Positions 12,140 to 25,015 are shown, counted from the first letter of the stretch. The stretch: 64,000 bases of DNA from Nymphalis io (GCF_905147045.1 NC_065888.1:9739001-9803000), one strand, 5' to 3'. Translations and numbers: made by a program. Notes: generated by a model from the letters alone, not told the origin.

Positions 12140-12403
12140 TACGATATTCTGGGACATTTTTCACACACGGCCATCTCATCCCAAATTAAGCTTGTACAAA
12201 GCTTGTGCTATGGAAATCAAACAACTGATATACTACATATACTATTTTTTTTTATAAATACATACTTATATAGATAATAACAACCAGACTCAGGACAAAC
12301 AGACATGTTCATGCACACAAATGTCTATCCTGGGTGGGAATCGAACCCACAACCTTCGCCGTGAAAGGCAAGTATCTACCAACCATGCCAACCGGCTCGT
12401 CAT
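12140..12403 (-). mobile_element. tRNA-headed interspersed repeat (SINE family 3)
   Basis: Read on the minus strand it starts with a tRNA-like head: GGCATGGTTGGTAGATACTTG resembles an A-box arm, CCTTTCACGGC an anticodon region like tRNA-Glu, and GGTTGTGGGTTCGATTCCC a B box at about 12351-12333. The body contains TGTGTGCATGAACATG and the copy ends near the GAGATGGCCGTGTGTGAAAAATGTCCCA segment at about 12147-12174. The same end segment lies at 38424-38450 in the opposite orientation. It is not a functional tRNA because the acceptor stem cannot be closed. Confidence 0.75.
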
Positions 12404-12409
12404 ATTCAT

Positions 12410-15090
12410 ATATGATGAATACATAACGAAGTGCAAAGAACATCTTATAAACTATTTAGGTACCATTGCGCCAAGTTAAACCTACAGTTTACTGTTTTAA
12501 ATCTAGAGCTAGCATCCAGTTATATAGCATATAACGTTCCTTAATATATCATATTTAATTTTTTTTTCAATTTGCTCTGGTAACTCGTAAGATAAGCGCG
12601 TTCAAACATAAAGTTTACGATTTAAGAATTTATTTCTCAAAAGAAAATAATACAATTCACTGTAAAGATTTGAGAAAACAATATTAACCTACTTGAATAT
12701 TATAATATAGACCACATGGGCGGTCAAAAATAAAGAACAACAAATATAAACTATTCATTTAAAATGTGGATATGACAAAACCAAGATCCACCACATACCG
12801 CCCCTTAATGTTTATTTATTATTTTTGTACAAAAACGCGCATAGTGTGTGTCTATCGACAAGAAACATATCATTATAATATAAAGACGCTGAGTTTCTTT
12901 CGTCGGTTATTCTCAAATAAGTAATATTTTGTTCCAATTCCGGTGATAGATTTTTGATGAGCAGGAAACACATTCTATATTAAATTTGACTTTGACTTTT
13001 TTATTAAACATTCGAGTAAGTATTAAGTTGTGAGTTGTGTGAATAGTTTTGTGAAATTGTTCGAGTAGAAATAATTAAGTATTGTCATTTGTTTAACGTA
13101 ACGGTTAGGTGGCATTTGACCTCAGTGTGCAATCGTCTTCGGACAAAGCGCTTGCTACTTTTCTCAGACATTTGACCAACTTAAGTATTAAGTGCGCTAA
13201 CGCTGCGATTTACTCATTTAATATATTTACTTTCTAACGAAAAAGTCTTTAAGATAGTACATCTATTGTTATGTTTTAAGCTATTGTCACTAGATTACTT
13301 TTGACGAGATACTGTGTTTACAAAAAAAAACGTGGGAATAAAACTCGAAACATAGCTCGTGAACAAATAAATATTAATTTACAAAATATGACGTAAAGGA
13401 AAAGACCTTGTTTAATTTTTATAATATTAGTATTATACCTAAACGATGAAAATTATCATAATAATAATTAATCCTTAAACAATTTCTTCACTATAAAGTA
13501 GTAGCGATGAAATATTTATCTTTCGAAAAATAAATCTATTCATTGATCATGAGTTATAAATGTCATAATTACAAATTGCCTTTAAAAGGTTCTACCTTAT
13601 CGGTCAGCCGCGTGCCGTGGATTACATCGTACTTTGTTTATACAATAATACGTCGCAGTATCAATTGTTAATTAGAAAAACATGCGGAAGAATAATAAAT
13701 ATTTATTAATTAGCGGCATCACGGGCACGGAACAGGCTTCCTGGGTTTTTAGGAACGACACAAATACACATCACATAGGCATTACATTGCTGGTCTGCTT
13801 ACTGATTTTGCGGTATTCATTTATGCCACGCTTCGCTTAACGATTGTATATTTTTATTATTATTATTTTAAAGCACGCTCTTAACTGTTGTTCGAGTCTC
13901 TTCCCGCGCAGTATCATTATCAAGCATCTATGTAAATTGTTGTACGGAACAATGACCGACTACCGGCAACTATTTGAATTAATTCACGAATTCGTAATAA
14001 ACATCAAACTTAAGTAGTAATAAGGAAATATTTTAGTACGTTCTTCTTTTTAAGCGATTACTTTTTTTCTGCAGCTTCTTGTTAACATTTAATTATTATA
14101 ATTGTTGTTAAGAGCTCTTATAAAAATGTGTTTGGGTAATGAAGTTACGTCATATTAATCATAATAGGCGGTAAATATATAGTTTAAAAAATACATTTTT
14201 TCGAATTACAAATCATTCGTTTCGTCTATAAGTCTATAGAATATAATACGTAATTATTGTATATTACTGAATTGAGTAATGTGGCAGTTACAATTTTATA
14301 ATAAAAACCCGTTCATAAAAAAAATCTGGTGTCTGCCGTTACGTTTCATAATAGGTATAAGGCCAGTTGTAGCGGTAATGATCTTTACATTAAGAAGCGA
14401 TATAGACCAGTGGAGCATAAATCTATCTTTTTTATTATTTTCATAGCGTTCATTACACATGTACATGCAAAGGCTCAAATAAATATGCATATTGTAGATA
14501 GAGAATCATTTTTTTTTATTCAAATCATATATATTCAACGTGAAACATATATTAACGAAACTAAACATCCCAAAAATACAAAGAATTTACGATAATAAAA
14601 ATCCCGTAACAGGTTATAACGGTGAAATGACATCGACGCTGATCAAATGTCAATGCGGTTTAATGTTGGGGACCATCAGTAACCTCAATCAAACGTAATT
14701 AACAGTAGAGGCGCTAACCATTAATTATTGGTGTTTAATCCAAAACCAGATTGTATAAATAAGCCTAATTAAAAAATTAATACTTCCCATGTGGGAAAAT
14801 TGTCTTGACGTCAACTTGTAAAAAGAAAGTTCGAAAGAATTTTATTTGAGATATTCTAACCCCTTTTTTGTTAATTCTAAAAATATCTACAAATTCCAAA
14901 TCAATTTGTATCTCTACATATGCTGACCAATTAAAGTTGAAGTAAATTTATATTTTAAAAACATTGTTACGAATACACGAAATGCATTCACTTATACGAC
15001 TTCTGCATTAGAGCTATGTTTTTTTTTAAATATTTCATTGTAATAAAATTATGTCACCTTAACGAGATGTTAACTTATATCAAAATCTTA
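12410..15090. other. Spacer or intron, no gene seen
   Basis: I find no exon with both splice sites and no recognised element. A patch at about 13090-13200 (GGTTAGGTGGCATTTGACCTCAGTGTGC onward) is less AT-rich and could be regulatory, but nothing shows it directly. Confidence 0.4.
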
Positions 15091-15096
15091 AATGCC

Positions 15097-15366
15097 ATCA
15101 CTCTAGTAGATCACTGCAGTTCTCAAGATCATGGGTTCAATCTGAAGATAGGCTACAAAGTTATTTGGTTTTTCTGTCACGAAACTCTCAACAGTAGTTC
15201 GTTGCCTGGAGATTGGCATTGCTTACACTTTCTAAGCAAACATGAACCTGCGCTATTTCCAGTAGTGTGACACTGCCGTCTTTATGGATTATGTCAGTGA
15301 GAGAATGCACCTGCGTTTGTACAATATTGCCTAGCTTCCACTGAGAATGGCCGAAATCGAACAGGC
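15097..15366 (+). mobile_element. SINE family 2, old diverged copy
   Basis: It follows the order of the good copy at 20184-20551: a B-box-like ATGGGTTCAATCTG, then GGTTTTTCTGTCA, AACTCTCA-CAGTAG, GAGAATGCACCTGCGTTTG and the 3' end CCGAAATCG. Many substitutions and the missing (TTA)n tail mark it as old. Confidence 0.6.
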
Positions 15367-16669
15367 GGATTCGTTTTATCAAAACTAATATATAAAATGC
15401 CGAAACTGATTTCTATTTCACAAAACTGCGGTAAAAGGAACGGTAACTGTATTTTAAATAAAATATATACAATGTAGTTTATCGTCTTTTTATATAAATA
15501 ATAAAAATGTTAAGCGCATTTCGAGACTACCTCGTATAATATAATTAATGACATAGATATTTAAACCGTTAAACAAAAGACGAAACGATATATTTATGAG
15601 CGCTCTGTTAGAGCTGGCTGGGTATGCCCGAAGAGCGTTGGGTGACATATTACCTTAATTTATTATTTTTGTAGTAACAGTATTTTAAATAAATTAGTCT
15701 TTTTTTCATAAAATGTTTTAGATACGTTAATACGTTATGTATTATATTAAAAATAATTTATAATTCTTTGTACACATTAAAGTAGAAAAAAGTTATTGAA
15801 GCGTATTTCCTATCTCGATTTATTTAAAAATGTTTCTTTCTTTTTGTATAACAGAATTATAGTAGGCTGCCTTTATTCACATTAACGATCATTGTTGGAT
15901 ACCGTTCTATGTAACGGGATCGTCCCAATGGCCCTTAGCCTCACTTCAAATCTAATTGTACCATCTTTTTATATAAAAAGCATGATCTCTACCACTTAAA
16001 TAAGTAGCGTTATATCTTACCAAATATCTTGTTTCAGTAGTTTCTTCACTATAATTAAGGTTTGCTACTAAACGCTTACTGACTTTTAGATTTGACGATA
16101 TAAAAAATATTTACAAAATTTTTAAAAAGTTCGCAACCTCTTCCAGTAAATTTTGATCATATCTCAGGCTTGTTTTTAATATTGCCCTTCCAGTTACCAA
16201 TTAATCAGTCTTTATTGATCAAAGATTAAAAAAAATATTGTGATAGTCGGTTAAGATAATTAATACGTTCTTTTATTGATTACTTTTCAAAATTCTTACG
16301 AGCCTTAAATATTTTTTGTTGACGGCTCAATATCTTTATTATTAGAATATACAAATATATTCTACTAAAAATAATATTTTAAATTTGTCAAAGTCTTATG
16401 AAATTATATATAATCATTGTATAGACGTCTTAGCTATATAAGTATAATATTACAAAATATTTTCGATCATAATTATATCGATGAACAACTTACCAAACAC
16501 GTTATGATACCGGTCATAAAACCTATTGTAAATTTGTAAAAAATCATTTCTATTTCGTCAATCTGTTATCATGACATAATACAAAAAAATGCCGTACAAA
16601 TCGCCATATCTAGTGACAACAGAAATGCTAGCAACATTTTAATTGAATGTATAACATGTATCACTTTAC

Positions 16670-16783
16670 CTGAGGGCGAAGAGTTGTGTGCCTGGAGTAG
16701 TAGTCATGGTGGTAGAAGCTGCTTGGGGAGAGCGGCGGCCGGTACTTCTTGTGGCCGTAGCCCAAGGTATCCATAGTGTGCAT
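16670..16783 (-). CDS. First coding exon (38 codons) of an unidentified gene
   Basis: The exon probably spans 16865-16670. It begins after a strong acceptor (CTTTTCTTTGTTTCAG) and ends at the donor CAG|GTAAAG. In the protein frame, two TAA codons lie at the very start of the exon and the first ATG follows at 16783, so translation should begin here and 16865-16784 would be 5'UTR. A second in-frame ATG lies at 16774. The peptide starts MHTMDTLGYGHKKYRPPLSP and continues with a Tyr/His-rich stretch to LRPQ, ending exactly on a codon boundary. It has no signal peptide. The noncoding exon ending at 31851 on the same strand is a natural partner; remaining exons should lie to the left of the window. 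The GC content is much higher than its surroundings, as expected for real coding sequence. I do not recognise the protein. Confidence 0.6.
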
Positions 16784-17390
16784 CTCTAGTTCTAGTCCGA
16801 ACTCCACTTGAAACCCTAACACGCACTTGACGTGACAAAAATTTGACGTCACATATTACTTTTAACTGAAACAAAGAAAAGTTAAAATTAATATTTCTTT
16901 GCATTAAAACTAGTATCGATTGTAGTATCAAATTTCATTTTTTTTAAATATAAAAAAATAAACAATAAAATATTTATAATCGGTTGGAAAATTTATATAA
17001 ATTGGTTTAAAACTTATATCTACTTATTTTTAAGGAATATCCTCTCACATTTCGATATTAAAATAAATTGCACGACTGCGCAATGTCGGTAATACACACC
17101 AACCCTCTCTGGAGCCGCGTAGTGGAACAAGCTTTAAAATATTATCCTTATAGTTTGCCATATAAAATTTACACAAATAAATAAAATTGAAGTGTCTGTA
17201 TTGGATTTCAAATTAACTGCCTCTTTTTAAGTTAATATTTTTTACCCTATTTGCGAGTAACCATAAAACAAAAAAACCAATAATTTTTTTAGGCTACCTT
17301 TGCTACCTAATACCTAATTTTAATTATTTGAAATTAATATATAAAATATATTTATTTGTTGAAACTATGTACAGACATTTTTATAATATA

Positions 17391-17692
17391 CAGTAACAGC
17401 TTGTTAATGTCCCACTGCTGAGCTAAGGCCTCCTCTCCCTTTTGAGGAGAAGGTTTTGGAGCTTATTCCACCACGCTGCTTCAATGCGGTTTGGTAGAAT
17501 ACACATGTGGCAGAATTTCAATGAAATTAGACACATGCAGGTTGCCTCACGATGTTTTCCTTCACCGTTAAGCACGAGATGAATTATAATCACAAATTTA
17601 AGCACATGAAAATTCAGTGGTGCTTGCCCGGTCTTGAACCCACGATCATCGGTTAAGATTCTCGCCTTCTAACCACTGGGCCATCTCAGCTT
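17391..17692 (-). mobile_element. SINE family 1, full-length copy
   Basis: On the minus strand it runs from the tRNA-like head (AGCTGAGATGGCCCAGTGG, B box region GGGTTCAAGACCGG) to the 3' tail GGACATTAACAAGCTGTTACTG. It sits in the large putative intron of the left-hand gene. Confidence 0.9.
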
Positions 17693-17771
17693 ATTTTTTT
17701 TTTTGACCAAGTCATTTTTATAATATACAAAATTAAAATAATAAAAAAAAAACAAAATACACATTACAAAT

Positions 17772-18080
17772 TTATAGCAAAAACGCGCCGACTAAAAGAT
17801 TGTCCTGTGGCATTGTACCCAAGACACTGGCACTATTGCCTCTCTGCATCGCTAGACTCAGCCTTTGGGCTAAATATGCGCCAGTTCTTGCGTCACCAGA
17901 AGTGTGTACTAGTTTCTTAGAAAGATCTTTTATGATTTTTTTTGTATCGGACGATATTTTGTATGGACCTAATGTTTCAAAACCTAGCTCCGACAAATTC
18001 ATGTCCGTTGGATAAAAGTAAATATTTGCGGCGCTTGAGTATTTGAGCAGCTTCAGCGGCTGCACTGGCTTTACGAGACA
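17772..18080 (-). pseudogene. Fragment resembling a retroelement C-terminal tail
   Basis: The minus frame from 18065 to 17772 encodes 97 residues ending in AQRLSLAMQRGNSASVLGTM just before the stop. The pattern FETLGP, then a short helix, then SGDARTGAYLAQRLSLA is one I associate with the ends of predicted reverse-transcriptase polyproteins, but I cannot place it firmly. At the 5' side the frame looks shifted: the neighbouring frame reads ASAAAEAAQILKRRKY, which fits the same family better. No splice sites or promoter accompany it. It lies 80 bp from a SINE in the same orientation. Confidence 0.4.
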
Positions 18081-18089
18081 ATTTAACTT

Positions 18090-19885
18090 TAATATTTTAT
18101 ATCAATAATTCAAATGGGCATTATGTACATTGAAATGGCAAACTTTAAAGGATAAAAATTGAATTCCACACTGGCAAAGCCGCGGGTTTTGCTTGTTATA
18201 AATAAATCTCATATTATAATTTTAATGTCTCTACATTACTACTACATATACATTATATACATATTATGTCTTGGTTTAGATCTAACAAAACTGCCAAATA
18301 TTATATTGGCATCATATAATACTTTTTTTTATAATTATTAATGCTAAAAGTAAAGTTTGTAAAGTTGTTAAAAAATTAAATCAAAGATATAATCTTCACT
18401 TCATAAATCGTAATAACCCCACTTATCGCCGGCTTTCCTTTAGTTGCTATGCGTTTATGTTTTAAAGACTTCGCAGTGCATACCACTATAAATATATTTA
18501 ATAGGTACTATTTCATTTCGCCCGTACCGAGTGTTTAATATATAAATCCCGTTGCACTTAATTGAACCAGACGGACGCGGGATGAAAATGATCTGATACA
18601 TATTTTAAAGGTAATTTTAAAATAAAAAAATAATGTTTCCTCTCCGATTATGTTTTATACCATTAAAAAAATCACGGTTTGGTATCAGGCACAAGATAAT
18701 AAATATTATTACTTAATAAATGTTCGAAATAATTGTCAGTTTATCCCTGCCAGTTGTTCCCGGGCGATGGCTCATGTCTTGCATCTTTAATATGAAGCTA
18801 AGACGTGTTGTGCATTTATAAAATTAAAAATGAAATGCTTTATCTTAGTCAATAAAAGGATGTATCGTAAAAGCGCCCGTATAATAAAAATGAAACCAAG
18901 AATTTTTTAAAACATTCACATTCAGAATATACTTATAATAAAATAAAGAAATATCTTTGTACGAATTTAAAGTATAAAATCGGTGACTGCACTACTCGGT
19001 ATGTTTATCCAGCCAACATATATAATGTATGTAGGTACTTGTGCGTGTAACTCGATGACTCCTCTTATCAAGTAAGAAAGAAAAGATGTAACAAGCAGAA
19101 CCTCGTGAATTTAATAAAGAAATAATGTGGTTAGAAATTATGAGTTAATAACGAATATAAACGAAACATTCTGCGGCTATTTCGCACAACTAAAAGCCGT
19201 GTAAGTATATTATTAGGTTTAATTTTAAGACCAGAACCAAAAAGGTATAATTTTTTTAAGAGCTCTTTTTATTTTCATTTCGAATACATACTTCGAGACC
19301 CTTATAACTTGTTCAATTTTGAATCAAAATGAAACTTCACAGAGATTTTATCAAATTAGGTAATAATAATTACGCTAAGATTTACAATTGCAAACAAACT
19401 GATTTGTTAAAAAAACGGCTGTGACCTGTATTGAAAATGTTCTGTTTTGATTCGTCGTTAAAGTAGACTGCATAAAATTCCAACTTCAACTTGTAACGGT
19501 TCGTGTCTACGATGATACACCCGGTATGTCCGGTTGTATTTGTTTCATTTACATAAATAACGAAGCCCGATTAACCGGCTCTAAATTTGATCGGTCAAAT
19601 ACCTCGAGTCAATAAAAAAATAAACACGGGACACTGGTCAATGTAACTGTTCTTAACAAGCAATGCAATTCAATAGTTACGTATTCATTCTTTTTAATTT
19701 GAAATGAGTCTTAAATAACAAGCTATTCATTAAAAAATAAATTAAAACTACAAAAAGTGAAAATAACTCACCAGGGTTTTTTTTGTTAAATGATTTTATA
19801 CCACAAAGCTATCTGAGGTCGGTGCCGAGCTTCAAGAATTTACTATGGTTAACTTATCGATAAAAAAATAGGTACTTGACGAAAT
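18090..19885. other. AT-rich intron or spacer
   Basis: No gene. The phrase ACTGGCAAAGCCGCGGG at about 18170 resembles the start of a common lepidopteran repeat but is too short to call. Confidence 0.4.
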
Positions 19886-19888
19886 GTC

Positions 19889-20110
19889 GAGTTGATATGG
19901 CCCAGCGGTTAGAATACTTGAATCTTATCCAAATATTGTAGGTTCAAATAATATAATATATAATAGGGTTAGCATCACTGATTCTTCATGTGGTTAATTT
20001 GTGTTTATAATTTATCTCGTGCTCGGTGGTGAATGAAATCATCGTGAATACTACTTGTCTTGGATGTAAATCATGCTATAACCAATCCGCATTAAAGCAG
20101 ATCGGTGAAA
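19889..20110 (+). mobile_element. SINE family 1, diverged copy
   Basis: It keeps ATATGGCCCAGCGGTTAGAA of the head, TTCATGTGGTTAATTTGTG-TTATAATT-ATCTCGTGCT of the body and CCAATCCGCATTAAAGCAG near the 3' end. A small AT insertion separates head from body. The last part of the consensus is missing. Confidence 0.65.
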
Positions 20111-20183
20111 TAAATTTAATTAAAAATACAAACTGGATTATTGAATAATAACGATAAGCTACGTAGTATGTATCTATGTTGGT

Positions 20184-20551
20184 CAACTGCCTCGTTGGCT
20201 TGATGTAAGGCCACAGACCCAAAGGTCCTGGGTTCAATTCCCAGGTCGGGCCTATAAAAAGTTATTGGGTTTTTCTGTCAGAAAATTCTCAGTAGCAGCC
20301 CGGAGTCTGAAAGTTAGAAGTGTGTACACTCCCGTGCCTCGGAAAGCACTTTAAGTCGTTGGTCCTGAGCCTGAAGTCTTTCCGGTCGTGTCGGACTACC
20401 GTCCCATCGGATTATGAGATTTAGGGAATAGAGAGTGCACCTGTATTTGCGCACACACTTGTGCACTATAATATCTCCTGCGTAGTTAGCTAATCTCTCT
20501 TGAGATTGTGCTGTGGGCGAAATCGGTCTGGAGGACATTATTATTATTATC
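20184..20551 (+). mobile_element. SINE family 2 (tRNA-headed), full-length copy
   Basis: The head TCAACTGCCTCGTTGGCTTG with a B box GGTTCAATTCCC (about 20231-20242) is tRNA-like. The body contains GGGTTTTTCTGTCAGAAAATT, CCGTGCCTCGGAAAGCAC, GAGAGTGCACCTGTATTTGC and TATAATATCTCCTGCG. The copy ends AAATCGGTCTGGAGGACA followed by (TTA)n. The copies at 24.8, 30.3, 35.0, 37.1, 48.0 and 49.2 kb match parts of it. Confidence 0.88.
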
Positions 20552-22132
20552 TATGTATATGTAAAAAAAGTTTTCAATTCTTCAATATTCGTTAAAAATA
20601 TATATGTGATTCCAGGAACCTACCTCAATACAATTAAATTGAAATCATCTAAATCGGTATTGGCGTTTTCGAGAAGTCGGCGAACTTACATACATTATAT
20701 GCTAAAGTACAAGGTCCGTAGTCAGATTTATTTTAAATCCATTAAATAATTTCAGTTGAAATCATCTAAAATAAGAAACTTTTGGATCTTGTGCTGATAA
20801 TAAGGTCACAAAGTTGTGTAAATAACATATAACTGTTTTTTACTATAAAAAATAGTGTTAATGTAGCATTATTAATTCATATGTAGTCGACAAACCAGAA
20901 ATAAACGGCACGTGAATGATATTATTAGTTTTTGATGTTTTTAATATGATAATTACAATTTTTTTATATTGGGAATAACATATATTATGATGATCCAAGT
21001 GTTGGCACTTATTTAACAGAAAAACAGAAGTAAAAAGCCTGTATGTACAATATTTAACTATGTTTTTTACTGGTTCACATATAAGTTATTTTTAATTTTA
21101 AAACAACAATTAAAATACAACGAACTTTGTATAGTATATTAATAAAGGAATTCATTAATAGATTTTTTTAACGATTTGCTTCGATGATGTATACAGCCTA
21201 TTATAATAAAGTTTAATAAAAACTAGCCGATGTTACACTTAATTGTTGATTGCTATCGGTTATTCTCGGCAACGTTTACTGCTTGTAAATTGTAATGATT
21301 TGACTCACGTTATTTGTTAAATAATAAATTTATAAAATGAAATATTTATTGAGCTCTATAGAATAGAATATTTAAGTAGAAAATGCTAAAAGATAATCCG
21401 TTGCGTGAAATATGAATTTAAAAAATACTGTTAAGTTTTGTATAACCCTATTGAACTTTTTTGCGGGTTGAGATTTATAATGGACATTTCAATTTGTTAT
21501 TCCTGGTGCAAGCTAGACAATAGTGGAAACAAGTAGCAAAAGGATTGGCGGTTACAACAAATCACGAATATCTATGTCTAGAGGTGATCTATTAGTGATC
21601 GGTGCAATATTTTATGTTATAAAAACATGTATAGATTGGTTTTCGCCCGCGGCATCGCACGGGTATTATAGCAGAATTACTTTCGCATTTATAATATCTG
21701 TTTAAATGTTCATCAGTAATTAAGAGTTACAGTCAGTTACAGTGTCTTTTATATACAATAGAATAGCGCTGTACATAATTTTAACATTCATTTCAAACAA
21801 ACAGTTTGAAGTGGTTTTGAGTGTAAACAAGAAACCCTTATGGTGTTGCTATTAGTTGCGGGTAGTTTGCATCGTTAGCACGTATCATTGCTTAAACAGA
21901 GTAAACCTTGCTCTGAAGATCGTTGACTCACGCACCGTGGGAAATAATCGCTGATTGTATATCAGACCTTCGCGTGAAGGCAGGTAAATTAAGGATGTAT
22001 AACTACCAAGTTATATTAATTGATATGCAAATATTGACAGCAATACATATGCAAATATTCAGTCTTTAAATCTAGAACAAATAATAATTTTTATAAATTT
22101 ATGTAAGTAATACACAAACGATATATTCGTAT

Positions 22133-22336
22133 TTATTTTACGGAATATTCTTGATCTTTGGTCAAAATTGTAACAAATATATCCAAAGGGCTGTGGTCAG
22201 TCCACCTAACATCTCGGTCTTCAGACTCAATGTCAATGTCACCTTCACACTCGACGGGTTCACACCACTTTTGTCCTTTGCGAATCTCAACCCTCTCAGA
22301 ATTTAAATGTCTGATAACGATCCTCATAATATTCAA
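22133..22336 (-). CDS. Possible 67-residue protein or relic exon
   Basis: The frame encodes about 67 residues with acidic and mixed composition (CEGDIDIESEDRDV, HSPLDIFVTILTKDQ), unlike random AT-rich frames. The stop codon TAA overlaps a poly(A) signal (AAAATAAATA), as if a transcript ended right there. A start at ATG 22336 or the third-codon ATG at 22327 is possible; no acceptor is obvious. It could be a processed gene copy or a terminal exon. I do not recognise the protein. Confidence 0.3.
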   Translation of the reverse strand: MNIMRIVIRHLNSERVEIRKGQKWCEPVECEGDIDIESEDRDVRWTDHSPLDIFVTILTKDQEYSVK

Positions 22337-22693
22337 ATTGTATTATCTATATTGTAAATATTCCAAAAAAGAAATGAAAATCAGTTTTTAATTTTTTTTG
22401 ACATTTCTAATTTTATCGTTTTTGTTATTGGAAACACTAGCGCATACTAGGGATTTCTATAACTGTGAAATATTTTGCAATCAACGAATAACAAGTCACA
22501 AATTCTCATCGAAATCTAATTATTTTTAATATAATATAATATTTAATTATAAAACTGTAGTATATTGCTTCAATATTTAATAAAATTGCCATTTAATTTT
22601 CACATATATTAAAAATTTAACAATATTTTTATATGCATTATCAAAACTTATATAGATTTTAACAATATATTCGTATTTAATAAACAATTTATT

Positions 22694-22813
22694 ATGTTGT
22701 TTATATATTACCTCTCGTCTGCTTTACAGATCAATGAACTCGAGTCATTCATCGTCGTTTTTATCATTATATTCACACTATTTGCATATATTTGCTTAGT
22801 GGGTCAGGTTTAA
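22694..22813 (+). CDS. Possible 39-residue hydrophobic micropeptide
   Basis: An ATG-to-TAA frame of 40 codons has an acidic point (NELE) followed by a run of hydrophobic residues long enough to cross a membrane (FIVVFIIIFTLFAYICLV). Alternatively, part of it could be an exon: TCTCGTCTGCTTTACAG is a good acceptor at about 22729, and CAG|GTTTAAGT follows the hydrophobic run. Frames of this length are common by chance in AT-rich DNA, so the call is weak. Confidence 0.2.
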   Translation: MLFIYYLSSALQINELESFIVVFIIIFTLFAYICLVGQV

Positions 22814-24775
22814 GTGTTGATCCATGGCGTATATTTAAATAAAAGTATGTGGGTGAAGTAACGCGAATTGTCACGGAATTCGGACGACTACGGTACTCGA
22901 AGCATGTGTAATTCACTTGTAAATAAATGTTAGTCGTTACAAGAATGAGCATGTAATAAATCCTTCATGAAAAACTATGCTATTTGGGTTTATGTGATTA
23001 TACATAATATTTCCTAGCTGTACTGTAATATTTATTTATATTATAAAACTACAGGGTTGTGTTACGAAAAATCGTTGAAAAATACTACATTGTCTATAGT
23101 TTAATCCTAATATATTTGATTAGATACTATTGACAGTCCGCCACAAGGATACGTGTGAGTGGGGTCTATGGCAGATAGCTCTGTGGCAATTAGCACGTAA
23201 ATAGTGTAAAGTTGATGAATAATCAAAGACAAAATACAAATAGCAACAATAATATAGGTTGCTATTGTTGATCGCAGGAACTACAACTCGGATTTGTTTT
23301 TTTTTCGTTGGATAGTTCGTTTATTAATGAGGGAAGACTGTATAAATTAATGCTACAAATTTAATGAGGGTAACACAGTAACCACTTTGACCAATATTGT
23401 TGGTTATATGGTAATATTGGTAGTATAGTAATATGTTTGATAATTTTTTAGAAAGATAATTTTCATTAAACTTTAAAGAATTAGCACAAAATTAAACACA
23501 CATCGTTTTCTACCAAAGCTTACAAAAATATATTTATTAACAACTTTTTATTAAAGAACAAGTAAGATCAGCATATGGTGTACAGACATTGCAATAGATA
23601 ACTACAAACATTTTTTATATATGTAGGTATGAGATAAAGCAATAAGCAACAATCAAATTTTTTATCTTTTTAATTCCAAGAACAAAAAAATATATAATTA
23701 AACATACCTACGTAACGTTAATTGCAAGAACGCACGATGCAAAAAACTAACAACCGTCAAACAGATACATACCATAAGTCATAAAGTATAGCAAAGAATA
23801 GCACGGTCAAGCACCATGGAGCAGCAAAACAATCATTATTATCTCGACGCCGACGGATTATAATATTATGAGTGGAACTTGGACAGGCCCATGCTGCACT
23901 AGAGCTTTACAGTATGAAAGACGTAATTTTATGCGACACAATGCTTGCATAAAATATTTATTGATATCTCTTGAAATTAAGCCACTATCTTCTAGGTTAG
24001 CAAATTATGAATATCTCATTTGAAATTTATATAGCAATGTTGTAGTTTGTAACTACACCGAAACATAATGAAAACTTAAGTTATATTTTTTTTATATGTA
24101 AGTACGTTTTGTTTTGATTTATTTTAACTATCCTGTATGAAGCGATTCTAGATTTTACGTGTCAATAGCAATATAAAAACGTCGTGCAAATTTATACACA
24201 TTTAAAAATTTGAAAAACGAATTCAATTTATTTATCTTTATGAAGACTGTCGGGACGGTTATGTTAAACGTTTCCTATTGGCAAGATCACGACTTAATAG
24301 TCTTGATACTGGTATCACGACTGCTCACGTCGTCCTTACAGAGGTGGCTTAAGATCCATTGACCTTGGGAGTGACGTCACGCAATTAATTGTAATTTGTT
24401 GTCTATTATGACAATTACCTAACGTAAGTATTATTATTATCATTTATTTCTTACTTCACGTGTATAATATTTTGTAAATAATATTAATACTTATTTTTTA
24501 TGCTTTTTTATACATATGCGCCAAGAGGATATGATAAAATTATAATATCCGTCAAATAAACGCTGATGTAATTTAAAAATAAAGTTAATAGCAATTGAGT
24601 GAATTAAAAAACTGACAAAGAATTATCATTTGCTTGATGGTTCTGTTGTGATCGAAAAATAAATCTATTTCGATCATAATTTAATTGTTTTTACAATATA
24701 AATATTTGGAATATAATTATTTAAAAAAATGTTAAATATAAATTAAATTACTAAGTATTGAAGTAGTGATATAAT

Positions 24776-25015
24776 GATGACGTCTTCCTGATACCGACTT
24801 TGACTACTGCGACCATTCTCTCGATGGAGTCTAGTCAACTGCACAGGGAACACTATCGTGCATAAGTGAGTGTGTATATACACAGGTAAATACAGTCTCT
24901 ATTCCCTCACTTTCATAATCCGATCAAACGGCAAACCGACACGACTGGACAGAGGTCGGGCCTCGGGCGCAGGACTAACGGCGTTACGTGCTTTCCAAGT
25001 TACGAATATAACACT
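24776..25015 (-). mobile_element. SINE family 2, diverged partial copy
   Basis: It contains CTCTATTCCCTCACTTTCATAATCCGAT, GGCAAACCGACACGAC, GGCGCAGGACTAACGGCGTTACGTGCTTTCC in the order of the other minus copies. The tRNA head is missing. Confidence 0.75.

Larger units (their letters stand above)
20560..24770. other. Long AT-rich intron or spacer
   Basis: It is mostly featureless. Exceptions are the two small frames listed separately (22133-22336 minus, 22694-22813 plus) and a short repeat-like TTTTCGCCCGCGGCATCGCACGGG at about 21641-21664. A stretch at about 21733-21982 begins with an Inr-like TCAGTT and ends GGCAG|GTAAAT, so it could be a noncoding plus-strand exon; this is a guess. Confidence 0.4.

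Noticed and set aside
11827..12189. 120-codon plus-strand open frame
   Set aside because: Composition is that of AT-rich background, no splice signals or motif, and its end runs into a tRNA-headed repeat.
12333..12403. Possible tRNA gene (Glu-like)
   Set aside because: The B box and anticodon-like region are good but the acceptor stem does not pair and the sequence continues into a repeat body, so it is a SINE head.
20314..20538. Open frames inside SINE family 2 copies (also 24870, 35122)
   Set aside because: Same reason: repeated with the element and without protein-like constraint.
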